Shown: piece by piece, positions 54,357-63,830 of the stretch | Layout of the letters: each line of letters begins with the position of its first letter | How positions within the stretch are numbered: the first letter of the stretch is position 1 | NCBI RefSeq assembly: GCF_900172265.1 | Contig: NZ_FWFK01000001.1 | Location: 124,001-188,000, forward strand | Reading direction: 5' to 3' | DNA length: 64,000 nucleotides | DNA from: Roseivivax jejudonensis | Lineage (GTDB): Bacteria; Pseudomonadota; Alphaproteobacteria; Rhodobacterales; Rhodobacteraceae | The notes under the pieces: model-generated | Seen by the model: the letters and a program-made list of their open reading frames with translations, nothing else | Databases searched by the model: none | What the model was told of the DNA's origin: nothing | Translations under genes and position numbers: made by a program

Positions 54357-54762
54357 GAGGGTGACCTCTCTCTATATCGTTGGATTTGGGCCGCCACGTC
54401 GCAAGCGGTCAGCCGCTCCTGTCGCAACGGCCGCCTGCGTCCGCGAGGCGCGAGGGACACCCCGCCGACGCGCAGGTCGGCAGGGCGGAAGATCTCGGAT
54501 GTGCCGCCCCCGGTTTGGCACCGTGACCACCGCCGCGGCCATACGTTGCGCTGTCGTCGGGGAGCGGCATGCCGTGGTGAAGGTGCCCACGTCCTCGGAG
54601 CAAAGGCGCCCGATAACGGTCACAGCTTCGGCAGCCGACGACGAACGCCGCTCGGATCAAGCGCAGAGCGTCGCGGGGCCTGAGCGAAGCGGCGAATGCG
54701 TCGCGAACGTTGTTCGATGAGGCACCAGCCGACGACTTCGCTCCGAAATCTCACACACCCGC
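54357..54762. other. Gap before the dynamin-like gene
   Basis: About 400 bases between two leftward genes. The frames here are not supported. A promoter for the GTPase gene is likely in the left part; I cannot place it. Confidence 0.4.
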
Positions 54763-55089
54763 TCAGGCCGCCGCCTGAGCGTCCGCTCTCGCCGTGGCCA
54801 CCGTTTTTGGGGTCGTTGCGTCCTCCGGCGCTGTCTCCAGAAGTTCGACAACATCGCGGCCGATCCGGCGCTGCTCTTCGGCGCGCATCATGAGATCCGA
54901 CACCGCCTCGAACAGCTCTTCCCGGCGCATGCCGATCAGATCGAGTTGCCGGTCGCACAGGCGATCCAGGCTCGCCATGATGGCCGCGATGTCGCCGCGA
55001 AACCGCCAGCTGTCGTAGCGCTCCCGCAGCGAGCGACGCGCGTCGCCGCTATCCACGGCAGCCGAGTGACCGAAAAATCGGGTGAACAT
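54763..55089 (-). CDS. Small helical protein of unknown function, 108 aa
   Basis: A soluble, mostly helical protein (RRSLRERYDSWRFRGDIAAI, DRLCDRQLDLIGMRREELF, SDLMMRAEEQRRIG) with a short Ala-rich tail. The start at 55089 has GGAGGACTACCCC directly before it; an earlier ATG at 55104 lacks that spacing. It lies upstream of the dynamin-like gene, and could be its partner. No family is recognised. Confidence 0.55.
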   Translation of the reverse strand: MFTRFFGHSAAVDSGDARRSLRERYDSWRFRGDIAAIMASLDRLCDRQLDLIGMRREELFEAVSDLMMRAEEQRRIGRDVVELLETAPEDATTPKTVATARADAQAAA

Positions 55090-55628
55090 GGGGTAGTCCT
55101 CCATTGTCGGAAAGAGTCGAGCCACCAACACGGTGACGGGTTCGCGGACCTGCGGAATCGCAGGCGTCGTGGGCCGAACCGGCAGGCAGCATTGGAACGC
55201 GACGATTGCCCGGACGTGAGCGTCGCGCGACCACGGATGAACACGAGAACAGCGCCGCAGCGCCGCCGCCGCAGTGGCGACGCGCCCGCGACCCGAGCCA
55301 GAGGTCCGGCACAAGGTCGTCCGCCGGCACGACGTCGCGGAACGTGTCCGCAGATTTGAGTGCTGTGGCCGTGGTCACGTCGCGTCTCGCTTCAATCGTA
55401 TCGAAGCAAAGACGCGTGCCGGATGGTTTTCATCCGGCACGCGCGAGCAATTGGCGCGAAATAAAAGCTTCAACCGCAAGGGATGAATTCACGGCCCGGC
55501 GCGTAGCGCGTGCGTTCCCAACCGTCTTATCTCCCGGCGGAGGATCTCTCGACCGGGGCCTTTAGCCGAAGCAGAGCGTGCGCGCGGGCCCTTGCGAATT
55601 GCTCTAGTCGCACCGCGCGCGTCCGGTC
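55090..55628. other. Noncoding stretch between the EPS operon end and the small helical gene
   Basis: About 540 bases without a supported gene. It contains the 13-bp stem at 55413-55443. Promoters of the leftward small gene lie at its left end. Confidence 0.45.
55413..55443 (-). terminator. Strong hairpin after the exopolysaccharide operon
   Basis: CGCGTGCCGGATG (55413-55425) and CATCCGGCACGCG (55431-55443) form a perfect 13-bp stem with a GTTTT loop. It lies 190 bases past the last glycosyltransferase gene. On the minus strand only a short TCTTTGC follows, so as an intrinsic terminator it is weak; a stable RNA end or attenuator is possible. Confidence 0.5.
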
Positions 55629-56651
55629 TCAGGCGAGACCGACCTCCGCGCGCCCGGTGCGGCGGGCGACATCGGCTTCTGTCGCCCGATCCAGCAGGTC
55701 TGCCACCAGCCTCGCCCATCCATCGACGCAGGCCGCTTCGGCCGACATATCCGTCGCCGGCATCCGCATCCCTGCCCGCGCCCGCACGATGGCCGATGCC
55801 CATGCCTCGACCGTCATCTCCTCGACGGCGACTGCGCCGTTGGCGATGTGGTCCTTGAGTCCGTCGACGTTGGCGACGAGCAGCGGGCGGCGTGCAGCCA
55901 TCGCTTCGAGCGCGATCAACCCGTAGGGCTCCCAGCGGGAGGGCATCGCCACGAGGTCGCAGCCGGACATCGCCATCGCGGGATCCGCCGCGAAGCCCGG
56001 TAACGAGATCCGTGGATCGCCCGCGGCGAGCGTCTCCAGTGCAGCGCGCTCCGGGCCATCACCGATGAGTTGCAGCCGGAGATCGGGATCGGAGACGGCC
56101 CGGAACGCACGGATCAGGAGGTCGAAACCCTTCTGCTGATCGAACCGGCCGATCGCGCCGATCGTCCGAACCGACCCGCCCGGCACCGGCAAAGCGCGAA
56201 ACGCGTCGAGCGCGACGCAGGGTCGGATCATTTCGAGCACGGACGGCGCCACCAGCCCGCGGCGCACAAGCCAGTCGGCCTGTGCCGCACTCACAGCGAC
56301 GACGCGGTCGAAGAGCGCATAGGCGCAGCGCAGGAGCGTCTGGAACCGACCTGGCGCCGTCACCCGCGCCGCGGCGAACCCGGCGCAATAGCTGTGCTCG
56401 ACATGCACGAGCGGCGTGTTCGGGAACCGCGCCCGAAGCAGCATGAGCCCGGGCAGGCCCCGCCATGATACGGTAAGGTGCGACACGATCACGTCGGCCT
56501 CGATCGGCGCCGTGGCGGGGCGTGTGCGGGACACGGGCACCACGACATGCGTGGCCAGCCGCGCCATGGCGGCATCCGCGGCGATGAAATCGAGATACCG
56601 TGTGACGCCTCCGGGATTGGTGTCGTCGATAAGGTGAACGATGCGAAGCAT
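55629..56651 (-). CDS. Glycosyltransferase family 4
   Basis: A 340-residue GT-B transferase. IVHLIDDTNPGGVTRY is the opening, VEHSYCAGFAAAR a middle strand, and SRWEPYGLIALEAMAARRPLL the sugar-nucleotide EX7E site. It adds a sugar to a lipid-linked exopolysaccharide unit. It is the last gene of the leftward polysaccharide operon. Confidence 0.82.
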   Translation of the reverse strand: MLRIVHLIDDTNPGGVTRYLDFIAADAAMARLATHVVVPVSRTRPATAPIEADVIVSHLTVSWRGLPGLMLLRARFPNTPLVHVEHSYCAGFAAARVTAPGRFQTLLRCAYALFDRVVAVSAAQADWLVRRGLVAPSVLEMIRPCVALDAFRALPVPGGSVRTIGAIGRFDQQKGFDLLIRAFRAVSDPDLRLQLIGDGPERAALETLAAGDPRISLPGFAADPAMAMSGCDLVAMPSRWEPYGLIALEAMAARRPLLVANVDGLKDHIANGAVAVEEMTVEAWASAIVRARAGMRMPATDMSAEAACVDGWARLVADLLDRATEADVARRTGRAEVGLA

Positions 56652-56669
56652 GGCGGGTCTCCTCGAGGA

Positions 56670-57647
56670 TCAGGCGCGGCGCGCGGCAAGTCGCCGGAGC
56701 GCGGTCAGCGGTTTCGGCCCGCAGGCCGTCAGGGCGACGGCGGCAGCGAGCGTGGTGATGGTTTTGGCGGGCTCTTCCCAGAGCGGACGGAACGATGCCG
56801 AAAGCGCGGCGCGGATCCGCGCGAGCGCTTCGGGACCGTTGCCCGAGACGACCGCGCGCCGTGCGAGATATCGCAGCTGGTAGGCACGAGCGGCGGGCGC
56901 GTGGCGGGCCATGAACTCCGGCGCGCACGGGCTCAGCTTGTCGACCATGCGCTCCCACGCCGCGAACTGCCGGACGGTGGCTGCCGACAATCCGCCGGCA
57001 ACGATGCGATAGCGGGTCAGGAGGCCCGGCACGCCCTCGATCTGCCAGTCGGTCATCAGCGCGAAGCGCAGCCAGCACTCGATATCCTCGGACTGGCGGA
57101 AGGTCTCGTCGAACCACCAGTCGCGATGCGTCTCCCCAGCCGGCCGCCATGCAAGGTCGTCGAGCGCCGCGCGGCGCAGCACCGGTGCCGAGCCATTGCC
57201 GACCGGATTGCGGCAGAAGACATGCGCGGCGGTGATGCCGGTCAGCCGTGGACGCTGCGACAGGCCGGTCGGCCGGCCCCTCTCGTCGATCATTTCGGAC
57301 CCGGAGAAGCTCAGCCCGACGCCGGGATTCGCATCGAGATGCGTCACGTGCGCCGCAAGCTTGGCCGGGCGCCACAGATCGTCGGCATCGCAGAACCCGA
57401 TGTATTCGCCGCGCGCCGCGGCGATCCCGCTGTTGCGCGCGCCGGCGAGGCCGCGGTTCGGCTGCTGCACGATCCGGATCCGCGGATCTCCGAGGCTGCG
57501 CGCGATGGCGACTGTCCGGTCGGTCGATCCGTCATCGACCACTATGATCTCGAAGTCGGTGAAGGTCTGCGCACGAAGACTGTCGAGCGTCTCTGCGATG
57601 GTGTCGGCCACGTTGTAGGCCGGAACGATGATACTGGTTTTGGGCAT
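56670..57647 (-). CDS. Glycosyltransferase family 2
   Basis: A 325-residue GT-A transferase: SIIVPAYNVADTIAETL, VVDDGSTDRT, ARNSGIAAARGEYIGFCDADD with the DxD metal site. A helical tail follows. It lies between the GT4 and a second GT2 gene, about 12-20 bases apart, so it is in the same operon. Confidence 0.85.
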   Translation of the reverse strand: MPKTSIIVPAYNVADTIAETLDSLRAQTFTDFEIIVVDDGSTDRTVAIARSLGDPRIRIVQQPNRGLAGARNSGIAAARGEYIGFCDADDLWRPAKLAAHVTHLDANPGVGLSFSGSEMIDERGRPTGLSQRPRLTGITAAHVFCRNPVGNGSAPVLRRAALDDLAWRPAGETHRDWWFDETFRQSEDIECWLRFALMTDWQIEGVPGLLTRYRIVAGGLSAATVRQFAAWERMVDKLSPCAPEFMARHAPAARAYQLRYLARRAVVSGNGPEALARIRAALSASFRPLWEEPAKTITTLAAAVALTACGPKPLTALRRLAARRA

Positions 57648-57659
57648 GTCGGGGAGCTT

Positions 57660-58574
57660 TCAGCTGGCAAATAGCGCGCGGCGCAGCCGGGCGGGCATTA
57701 GGGGCGAAAGAAGCGCGCCGAGCGCGGTCAGCCCGCCCCGGCGCAGGTCGGACAGGAAGCCCGCCGGGCTGGTGGCGAGTCCCGCGGCGGCAAGGCGCAG
57801 GGCTTCGGCGCCGGGCGCGCCGACGCGCAGCGCCCGACGCGCCAGGTAGCGCAGGTGGATCGCCTCCGACCGCGCGTCGGCAACGAAGCCGTGGCGCGCC
57901 GCGGTCGCGATCGCCCGATCCCGCCCGGCCCGCATCGCGGCGAGATCCGAGGACAGCCCGGATACGCTCGTGCGGTAGCGCACCAGCGTCCGGTCGAGCC
58001 CGATCACGCGAGAGCCCTGACCCACGAGGCGAATGAGCCATTCGAGATCCTCGTTGTGGACCATGCCGGTGTCGAAACCGCCGGTCGCGACGAACGCGGC
58101 GCGCCGCACCACGAGGTTGGACATCGTACAGACCGGGTTTTCCCCGAGGAGCGTCGGAACGGACAGGTCGCCAGACGGGACCGTGGACAGCTTGCTCGTC
58201 CGCGCTCCGTCGAGGAAGGCAATCCGCGCAAAAACCGCGTCGACGGCGGGATCCGCGAGCGCGGCAAGGCAGAGTCGAAGTTTGTCGGGCGCCCAAAGGT
58301 CGTCAGCATCGCAGAAGCCGATCACCGACCCACGCGCCTCTGCCACCCCGAGATTGCGCGCGCGGCTCGGGCCCTTTCCGGTGTTCGCTATGACGCGTAT
58401 GCGGGCATCGGCGCGCGCCGCGTGCGCGAGCATCTCCGGTGTCGCGTCGGTCGAGCCGTCGTCGACGCACAGCATCTCCCAGTCGGTGACGCTCTGCGCG
58501 CGGAGGCTGGCAAGGGTTTCGGCCAGCGTGTCAGCGGCGTTGAAACAGGGAACGACGATCGAAACGGTCGGCAT
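57660..58574 (-). CDS. Glycosyltransferase family 2
   Basis: A 304-residue GT-A transferase: SIVVPCFNAADTLAETL, VDDGSTDATPEML, ARNLGVAEARGSVIGFCDADD (DxD). It resembles the neighbour gene closely and probably arose by duplication. Confidence 0.85.
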   Translation of the reverse strand: MPTVSIVVPCFNAADTLAETLASLRAQSVTDWEMLCVDDGSTDATPEMLAHAARADARIRVIANTGKGPSRARNLGVAEARGSVIGFCDADDLWAPDKLRLCLAALADPAVDAVFARIAFLDGARTSKLSTVPSGDLSVPTLLGENPVCTMSNLVVRRAAFVATGGFDTGMVHNEDLEWLIRLVGQGSRVIGLDRTLVRYRTSVSGLSSDLAAMRAGRDRAIATAARHGFVADARSEAIHLRYLARRALRVGAPGAEALRLAAAGLATSPAGFLSDLRRGGLTALGALLSPLMPARLRRALFAS

Positions 58575-58575
58575 G

Positions 58576-59814
58576 TCAGGCCCTTTCGGCGTGAGAGATG
58601 GCGGAGACGGGGCGCAGCGTCGCGAGGGCTGCGCCGATCTGCGTGACCGTGGCGACCAGCAGGTAGCCCCAGGCGATGGCGGTCAGTCCCTCGCGCGCCA
58701 AAATCGCGGTCGTGCAGATCAGTGCGGCGGTAACCCCCAGCGTGACGGCGAACTCGACATGCGCCCTGTCGTCCGCGCGCAGCCATTGCGCCGTTCCGGT
58801 CCAGATCACGCCGGGGATCGCTGCGAGGCAGAGGATGGACACGACATCGGCGATGCCCGCCCAATTCGATCCGAAAAGTACCGGCACGTAGTAGGGCGCG
58901 GCCAGCGCCTGCGCGACCACAAGGCAAGAGATCAGGGCGGTGCTGAGCCCGAGCGCGCCGCGCAGGGCTGCGCGGCGGTCCGTCGCCGAGCAGAGATGCG
59001 GAAAGAGCGCGACCGAAAGAGCCTGCGCGAACGAGTTGGCGAGGCCGAGCCCGGCGTTGAACGCCATGAAGTAGAGGCCCAGCGCCTCGACCCCGAGAAG
59101 AGCTCCGATCACCAGCTTGTCGGCCTGCACGCGCAGCGCCTTGACCACCTCGACGCCCAGAACTGCCCAGCCGAACCGCAGGAACGGCGCGAGCGGGGCC
59201 GGCGCGACCGAGCGGTCCGGCTGCCACGGCTGCAGACGGCGCATGGCGACCAGCCACAACGGTGCGGTCAGAAGGCGCGGCAGGATCAGAGCCAACGGCC
59301 CGGGCACGATGACCGCGAGGCCCGCGGAGAGGACATTCGCCCCCACGACCTGGCCCGCCGCGATCGCAGCTGTCTGGCGCAGCTTGCCCGCCCGCATCGC
59401 CAACCCGCAATGCACGAGGCCCGCCGGCATGAACAGGTACTCGCCGGCAAGGATCGCCACCAGCCAGAACAGCCGGACATCGTCGCTCAGCTGCCAGATC
59501 GCCGCTCCGATGACGAGCTGGAGCGCGAAGAGCGACAGGCACCAGGCCCAGACGATGCGGCGGGCCGTTCGGCAGGTGGCGGCAAGGTCGGACACGTCCG
59601 CGCGGATGATGCGCTGGCCGACGCCGTTCTCCGTCAACGCCTTCAGGATGTCGGCCGCGGCCAGTGCCGTCGCCGCAATTCCGATCGCCGCGGCATCCAT
59701 TGTTCGCGCGACGGCGACGACGACAAGAAGGCGCGACGCCTTCGCCGCGACCTCGGACAAGCAGTAAGCGACAAGGTTGCGGGCGAACGGCGCGAGGCCG
59801 GCACTGAGTTGCAT
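58576..59814 (-). CDS. Oligosaccharide-unit flippase (Wzx/MATE-like)
   Basis: A 412-residue membrane protein of about 12 helices, including RLLVVVAVARTMDAAAIGIAA and DKLVIGALLGVEALGLY. It flips lipid-linked repeat units. The start at 59814 has weak ribosome-site support; the longer frame has a Cys/Arg-rich lead that looks spurious. Confidence 0.78.
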   Translation of the reverse strand: MQLSAGLAPFARNLVAYCLSEVAAKASRLLVVVAVARTMDAAAIGIAATALAAADILKALTENGVGQRIIRADVSDLAATCRTARRIVWAWCLSLFALQLVIGAAIWQLSDDVRLFWLVAILAGEYLFMPAGLVHCGLAMRAGKLRQTAAIAAGQVVGANVLSAGLAVIVPGPLALILPRLLTAPLWLVAMRRLQPWQPDRSVAPAPLAPFLRFGWAVLGVEVVKALRVQADKLVIGALLGVEALGLYFMAFNAGLGLANSFAQALSVALFPHLCSATDRRAALRGALGLSTALISCLVVAQALAAPYYVPVLFGSNWAGIADVVSILCLAAIPGVIWTGTAQWLRADDRAHVEFAVTLGVTAALICTTAILAREGLTAIAWGYLLVATVTQIGAALATLRPVSAISHAERA

Positions 59815-60033
59815 TTTGACGTATCCGGTTCTGGCGGGCTCCGTGCCGGCCGAGATCGGAATAGCCTCAAGCGGTCTGAACTGTCGCGCGCACGGCGGGA
59901 CAGTGCAGCGGCGCAACGGATTGCCTTTGTCACCATTCGGATAGGTCTGCGATCCCGAAGTTCGATGGACGACCTGCCCCGCCCGACCTTAGGGTTTTCT
60001 CAACCATAAAGAGAGCGTTGGAGCAGTTTCCGT

Positions 60034-61251
60034 ATGTCTCGTCGAAGACCCTCCGCGGCGGTCAGTGGCTTGGCCATGCTCGCCCTCGCCGGCTGTGCCG
60101 GGGGGCAGCCGGCCGCCAACCTCGAGCCCGTTTCCGTAGGACGCGCCTACCAGGCGCAGTATCGCGCCTTCGCACGCGACACCGATGGGACGCTGCAGTC
60201 CGAGGCCATGAACGCCGCCCGCTGCCGGCCCTTCGCGGGCGGCGCTGGCAGCGCCGGCGGCAAGATCGGGCGCGTGCTGCCGGCCTCGTTGCGCGGCGAG
60301 CTTCTGTCGCGCGGCGACCTTCTCGATCTGCGGATCGCCGAGGATGAAACGTTCAGCGGCCAGTTCGTCGTGTCCCGCGACGGCACGCTCAAGGTGCCGT
60401 TCCTCGCCCCGATCGCCGCGCAGGGGCGCAGTCCGGGCAGCGTGGCCGCCGAGATCGAAAATGCGCTCGTCGCCGGCGGCTATTACGACGCGCGCCCCGA
60501 TGTCTCGCTGCTGATGATGGATTTTGCGGCCGCCCGCGTCGCGGTGAGCGGCGCGGTCTTCGAACCGAGACCGGTGGATATCGGCGGCGTTGCGGGCGAC
60601 AACGTGGACGACCGTCGGCAGGCCGCGCTCGGGGACTCGACCGAGGGGCGCAACGTGTCCGTCGCGCTTAGCAGCGCGGGCGGCGTGCGGCCCGATGCCG
60701 ACCTGTCGGCCGTCCAGATCATCCGCGGCGGCACGATCTATACGGTCGACCTGCGCGGCGCCATCGACGGCCGGGAATTCGACGACGTGATGCTTCTGAC
60801 CGGAGACCAGGTGGTCGTGCCATCGCGCGACTGCTTTCAGGACGACCTGATGAAGCCGAGCCCGATCAGCCCGCCGGGCATCTCGCTCTATCTTTCGAAC
60901 CTCACGCAACCGGCCACCGGCAACGCGCCGTCGGCCATCGGGCAGACGGTGCGCGAGGTGCCCTACGGCACCCGGTTCATGCAGGCGGTGATCGATGCGA
61001 ACTGCGTCGGCGGCGCGCGCGCGACGAGCGCCGACCGCTCTGCGGCGCTCTTCACTCGCAACCCCGACAGCGGGGTGTCCGCCGTGATCGAGCGTCCGGT
61101 CGAGGACATGCGCCAGCGCGCGGATCGCGACGACTACGACCCCTACCTGCTGCCTGGGGACGCGATCGCCTGCTACGACAGCGGCGTCACCAATATCGGC
61201 GAGGTCGGGCGCCTAATCGGACTCGCCACCGCCTTCACCGTGTTCCGCTGA
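60034..61251 (+). CDS. Polysaccharide export outer-membrane lipoprotein (Wza/OPX type)
   Basis: A 405-residue lipoprotein. The lipobox LALAGC (near 20) marks the acylated Cys. The polysaccharide-export domain shows LSRGDLLDLRIAEDETFSG, SRDGTLKVPFL and ARVAVSGAVFEPRPV, with a SLBB-like part near YTVDLRGAID. It forms the outer-membrane export channel. Its end overlaps the hybrid kinase gene on the other strand by 39 bases. Confidence 0.85.
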   Translation: MSRRRPSAAVSGLAMLALAGCAGGQPAANLEPVSVGRAYQAQYRAFARDTDGTLQSEAMNAARCRPFAGGAGSAGGKIGRVLPASLRGELLSRGDLLDLRIAEDETFSGQFVVSRDGTLKVPFLAPIAAQGRSPGSVAAEIENALVAGGYYDARPDVSLLMMDFAAARVAVSGAVFEPRPVDIGGVAGDNVDDRRQAALGDSTEGRNVSVALSSAGGVRPDADLSAVQIIRGGTIYTVDLRGAIDGREFDDVMLLTGDQVVVPSRDCFQDDLMKPSPISPPGISLYLSNLTQPATGNAPSAIGQTVREVPYGTRFMQAVIDANCVGGARATSADRSAALFTRNPDSGVSAVIERPVEDMRQRADRDDYDPYLLPGDAIACYDSGVTNIGEVGRLIGLATAFTVFR

Positions 61252-63816
61252 GGCACGTCCCGCCCGGTCGACCAGTGCCGCGCGCGAGCGCCGCCAGAGC
61301 GGGCCGAGCGCAATAAGATCGTCGGCCGAGACGGCACCCGTCCTGGCCGCCGTTTCGATCCGCCCCAGCGCCGAACGCATCGCGGCCAGCCCCAAAGTCG
61401 CGCAAGAGCCCGCACAGCGATGCGCGCGCGGTCCGAGGTCGGGCTTGCCGGGGCGCTCTGCGGCCAACGCGGCGATCGCCGCATCGAGTTCGTCGACGAA
61501 CCGATCGATCAGCTCTGCCATGTGTGCCGGCCCGATCGTCGCCCTGAGCGAGTCGAATTGCGCTTCGTCGAGGAGCGGCACCGAGTCGGGCGAAGGAGCC
61601 GGTTCGATCCCGTGCCCGCCGCGCGCGAGGTCGCGCAGCGTGCTGGCCAGAAGCGCACGATCGACGGGTTTGGAGATGCAGCCGTCCATTCCGGCGGCAC
61701 GAAACTTGGCGATCTCGTCGGGCAGGGCGTGGGCGGTGACGGCGATGATCGGCGTGGTTGCCGAAGGGCCGGCGCCGGCGCGGATGGCACGCGCGGCGTC
61801 CTGTCCGTCCATGACCGGCATCGAGATATCCATCAGGATGGCGTCGAAATGACGGGCTTCGGCCCACTCGACGCCGGCACGGCCGTTGACGGCCTCCGTC
61901 ACCACGTGGCCTTCGGCCTCGAGCATTTCCCGCGCGACGAAGCGATTGATCTCGTTGTCTTCCACCAGGAGGACCGAGAGGCCCGGCGGCGTCTCCGACG
62001 GCTCTCCGGCAGTGGCGTCGCGCGCAGGGATCGGCGTCGGGCGATCCTCGACCGGGTCGAGCGGGATGCGGATCCAGAAAAGGCTGCCTTCGCCCAGCTC
62101 GCTTTCGACGCCGATCTCGCCACCCATGAGGCCCACGAGGCGCCGCGCGATCCCGAGGCCGAGTCCCGTGCCGCCGGTTTGCCGCGAATACGACGAGTCG
62201 AGCGTTTCGAAATCGTTGAAGATACGGTCGAGATTGCCGTCGGCGATGCCGACCCCGCTGTCGATGACCCGGAACTCGATACTGTTGTCGCCATCGCCTA
62301 TCTGCTCGACCTCGATGTCGATGGTGCCGCCGCGCGTGAACTTGACGGCGTTGCCGACGAGATTGAGCAGCACCTGACGCAGCAGGCGGGAATCCCCGAG
62401 AACCGCCCGGCCTGGCGGGCCGACCCACTGCCAGCTCAACGCGTTTCCGTTGCTGGCGGCGAGGCTCGCCGTGGTCTCGATCACGCCGTCCAGCAAACGC
62501 TGGATCTCGAACGGGCGACGCTCTGCCGTCAGCTTGCCCGCCTCGAACTTCGACAGGTCGAGTACGTCGTTCACGAGGCCCAGCAGAAGCCGCCCCGAGC
62601 TGACCATGCGATCCAGCAGCTCGGTCTGCCGTTCGGTCAGGTCATGATCGCGCATCAGCTGCATCGTCCCGAGAAGGCCGTTCAGCGGCGTCCGCATTTC
62701 ATGGCTCATCACCGCAAGGAACTCGGCCTTCGCTTTCTCGCCCGCAAGCGCCTTGTCCCGCGCCTCGGTCAACCCTTCCTCGGCGGCCTTTCGGCGCGAG
62801 ATATCGCGGACGAAGGCGACGTAGACGACCTCGCTCTCGTCCTCGGCACGGTCGATCGACATCTCGGCGGGAAACCTGCGCCCGTCGCGGGTGACCGCGA
62901 CGCTCTCGAACACCCGCCGGTCGGCTCGAGGCCGCCGCCCCTCGGCGACAGCGGCCATCGCATCGTCGCGCAGGATCGGCTGAATGTCAGCGGGAAAGAG
63001 CGTCTCGAGCGCGGAGCGCCCGATCAGTTCGCTCTTGGGATAGCCGAAGGTGCAGACCGCGGCGCCGTTCACGTCGACGATGCGACCGGTCTTGTCGCTC
63101 ACCACAATCGCATCGACCGAGGTTTCGACGATCGTCTGCATCCGGGCCCCGGTCTGGCGAAGATCGCGGGCGCGCAACTCGGACAAGCGGTAAAGACGTC
63201 GAAACGACAGCGCGAGCAGCGACAACCCCGCCAGGAGCAGCGCCAGAACCGCGGCCATGACAAGAAGCGTGGTCGTCACCTCGTCGCGCCGCGCGTCCGA
63301 CAACTCGGCGAAGCTGGTCAGCCCGGCCAACGACAATTCCCGCACGTCGTCCGTCAGGGCGCCAACCTCGCGCGCCAGATCGGGAAGCGCCGCGCGCAGA
63401 TCCTCCGGCGGTCCGTCGATCAACGGCACCGTCGCGTCGAGGAAGTCGCGCACGTTCGCCCGAGGCGCGTCGTAGTCCGGGTTCTCGCGCATGTCGCGGA
63501 ACACCTCGCCGCGCTCGAGGGTCGACATGCGACTGTAGAAGATGTCGAACCGGCGGCGCACCACCGGCAGCAGCGACGGATCCCGCTCGGCCTCCAGAAG
63601 GGCGACCTCGAGCTGAAGGAACTCCACGTCGACCTGCGCGAGGCTCCATTGCAGGTTGTCGGAGTTGGCCGTGCTGAGATCGTCGATCTCGCGCAGAACG
63701 AGCCAGCCCATCCCGGCGACGGTCGAGAAGCAGAAGACGAGCAGAGTGACCACGACCGACAGACGCGACCAAAGCGTGCGCCGCGGTGCGATTTCCTGGG
63801 CCGTGGTCGTACTCAT
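61213..63816 (-). CDS. Hybrid histidine kinase (PAS, HisKA, REC, HPt)
   Basis: An 867-residue membrane sensor. TM1 is near 18-40 and TM2 near 185-207, with a helical periplasmic domain between them. Then come PAS (about 225-335), HisKA with the phospho-His in MSHEMRTPLNG, HATPase with NLVGNAVKF and GTGLGLGI, a receiver with phospho-Asp in ILMDISMP, and an HPt with His in AHRCAGS. The layout is BarA/ArcB-like. It follows the gene at 63831 by 14 bases. Confidence 0.9.
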   Translation of the reverse strand: MSTTTAQEIAPRRTLWSRLSVVVTLLVFCFSTVAGMGWLVLREIDDLSTANSDNLQWSLAQVDVEFLQLEVALLEAERDPSLLPVVRRRFDIFYSRMSTLERGEVFRDMRENPDYDAPRANVRDFLDATVPLIDGPPEDLRAALPDLAREVGALTDDVRELSLAGLTSFAELSDARRDEVTTTLLVMAAVLALLLAGLSLLALSFRRLYRLSELRARDLRQTGARMQTIVETSVDAIVVSDKTGRIVDVNGAAVCTFGYPKSELIGRSALETLFPADIQPILRDDAMAAVAEGRRPRADRRVFESVAVTRDGRRFPAEMSIDRAEDESEVVYVAFVRDISRRKAAEEGLTEARDKALAGEKAKAEFLAVMSHEMRTPLNGLLGTMQLMRDHDLTERQTELLDRMVSSGRLLLGLVNDVLDLSKFEAGKLTAERRPFEIQRLLDGVIETTASLAASNGNALSWQWVGPPGRAVLGDSRLLRQVLLNLVGNAVKFTRGGTIDIEVEQIGDGDNSIEFRVIDSGVGIADGNLDRIFNDFETLDSSYSRQTGGTGLGLGIARRLVGLMGGEIGVESELGEGSLFWIRIPLDPVEDRPTPIPARDATAGEPSETPPGLSVLLVEDNEINRFVAREMLEAEGHVVTEAVNGRAGVEWAEARHFDAILMDISMPVMDGQDAARAIRAGAGPSATTPIIAVTAHALPDEIAKFRAAGMDGCISKPVDRALLASTLRDLARGGHGIEPAPSPDSVPLLDEAQFDSLRATIGPAHMAELIDRFVDELDAAIAALAAERPGKPDLGPRAHRCAGSCATLGLAAMRSALGRIETAARTGAVSADDLIALGPLWRRSRAALVDRAGRASAEHGEGGGESD

Positions 63817-63830
63817 GGGATGCGAAGGTC

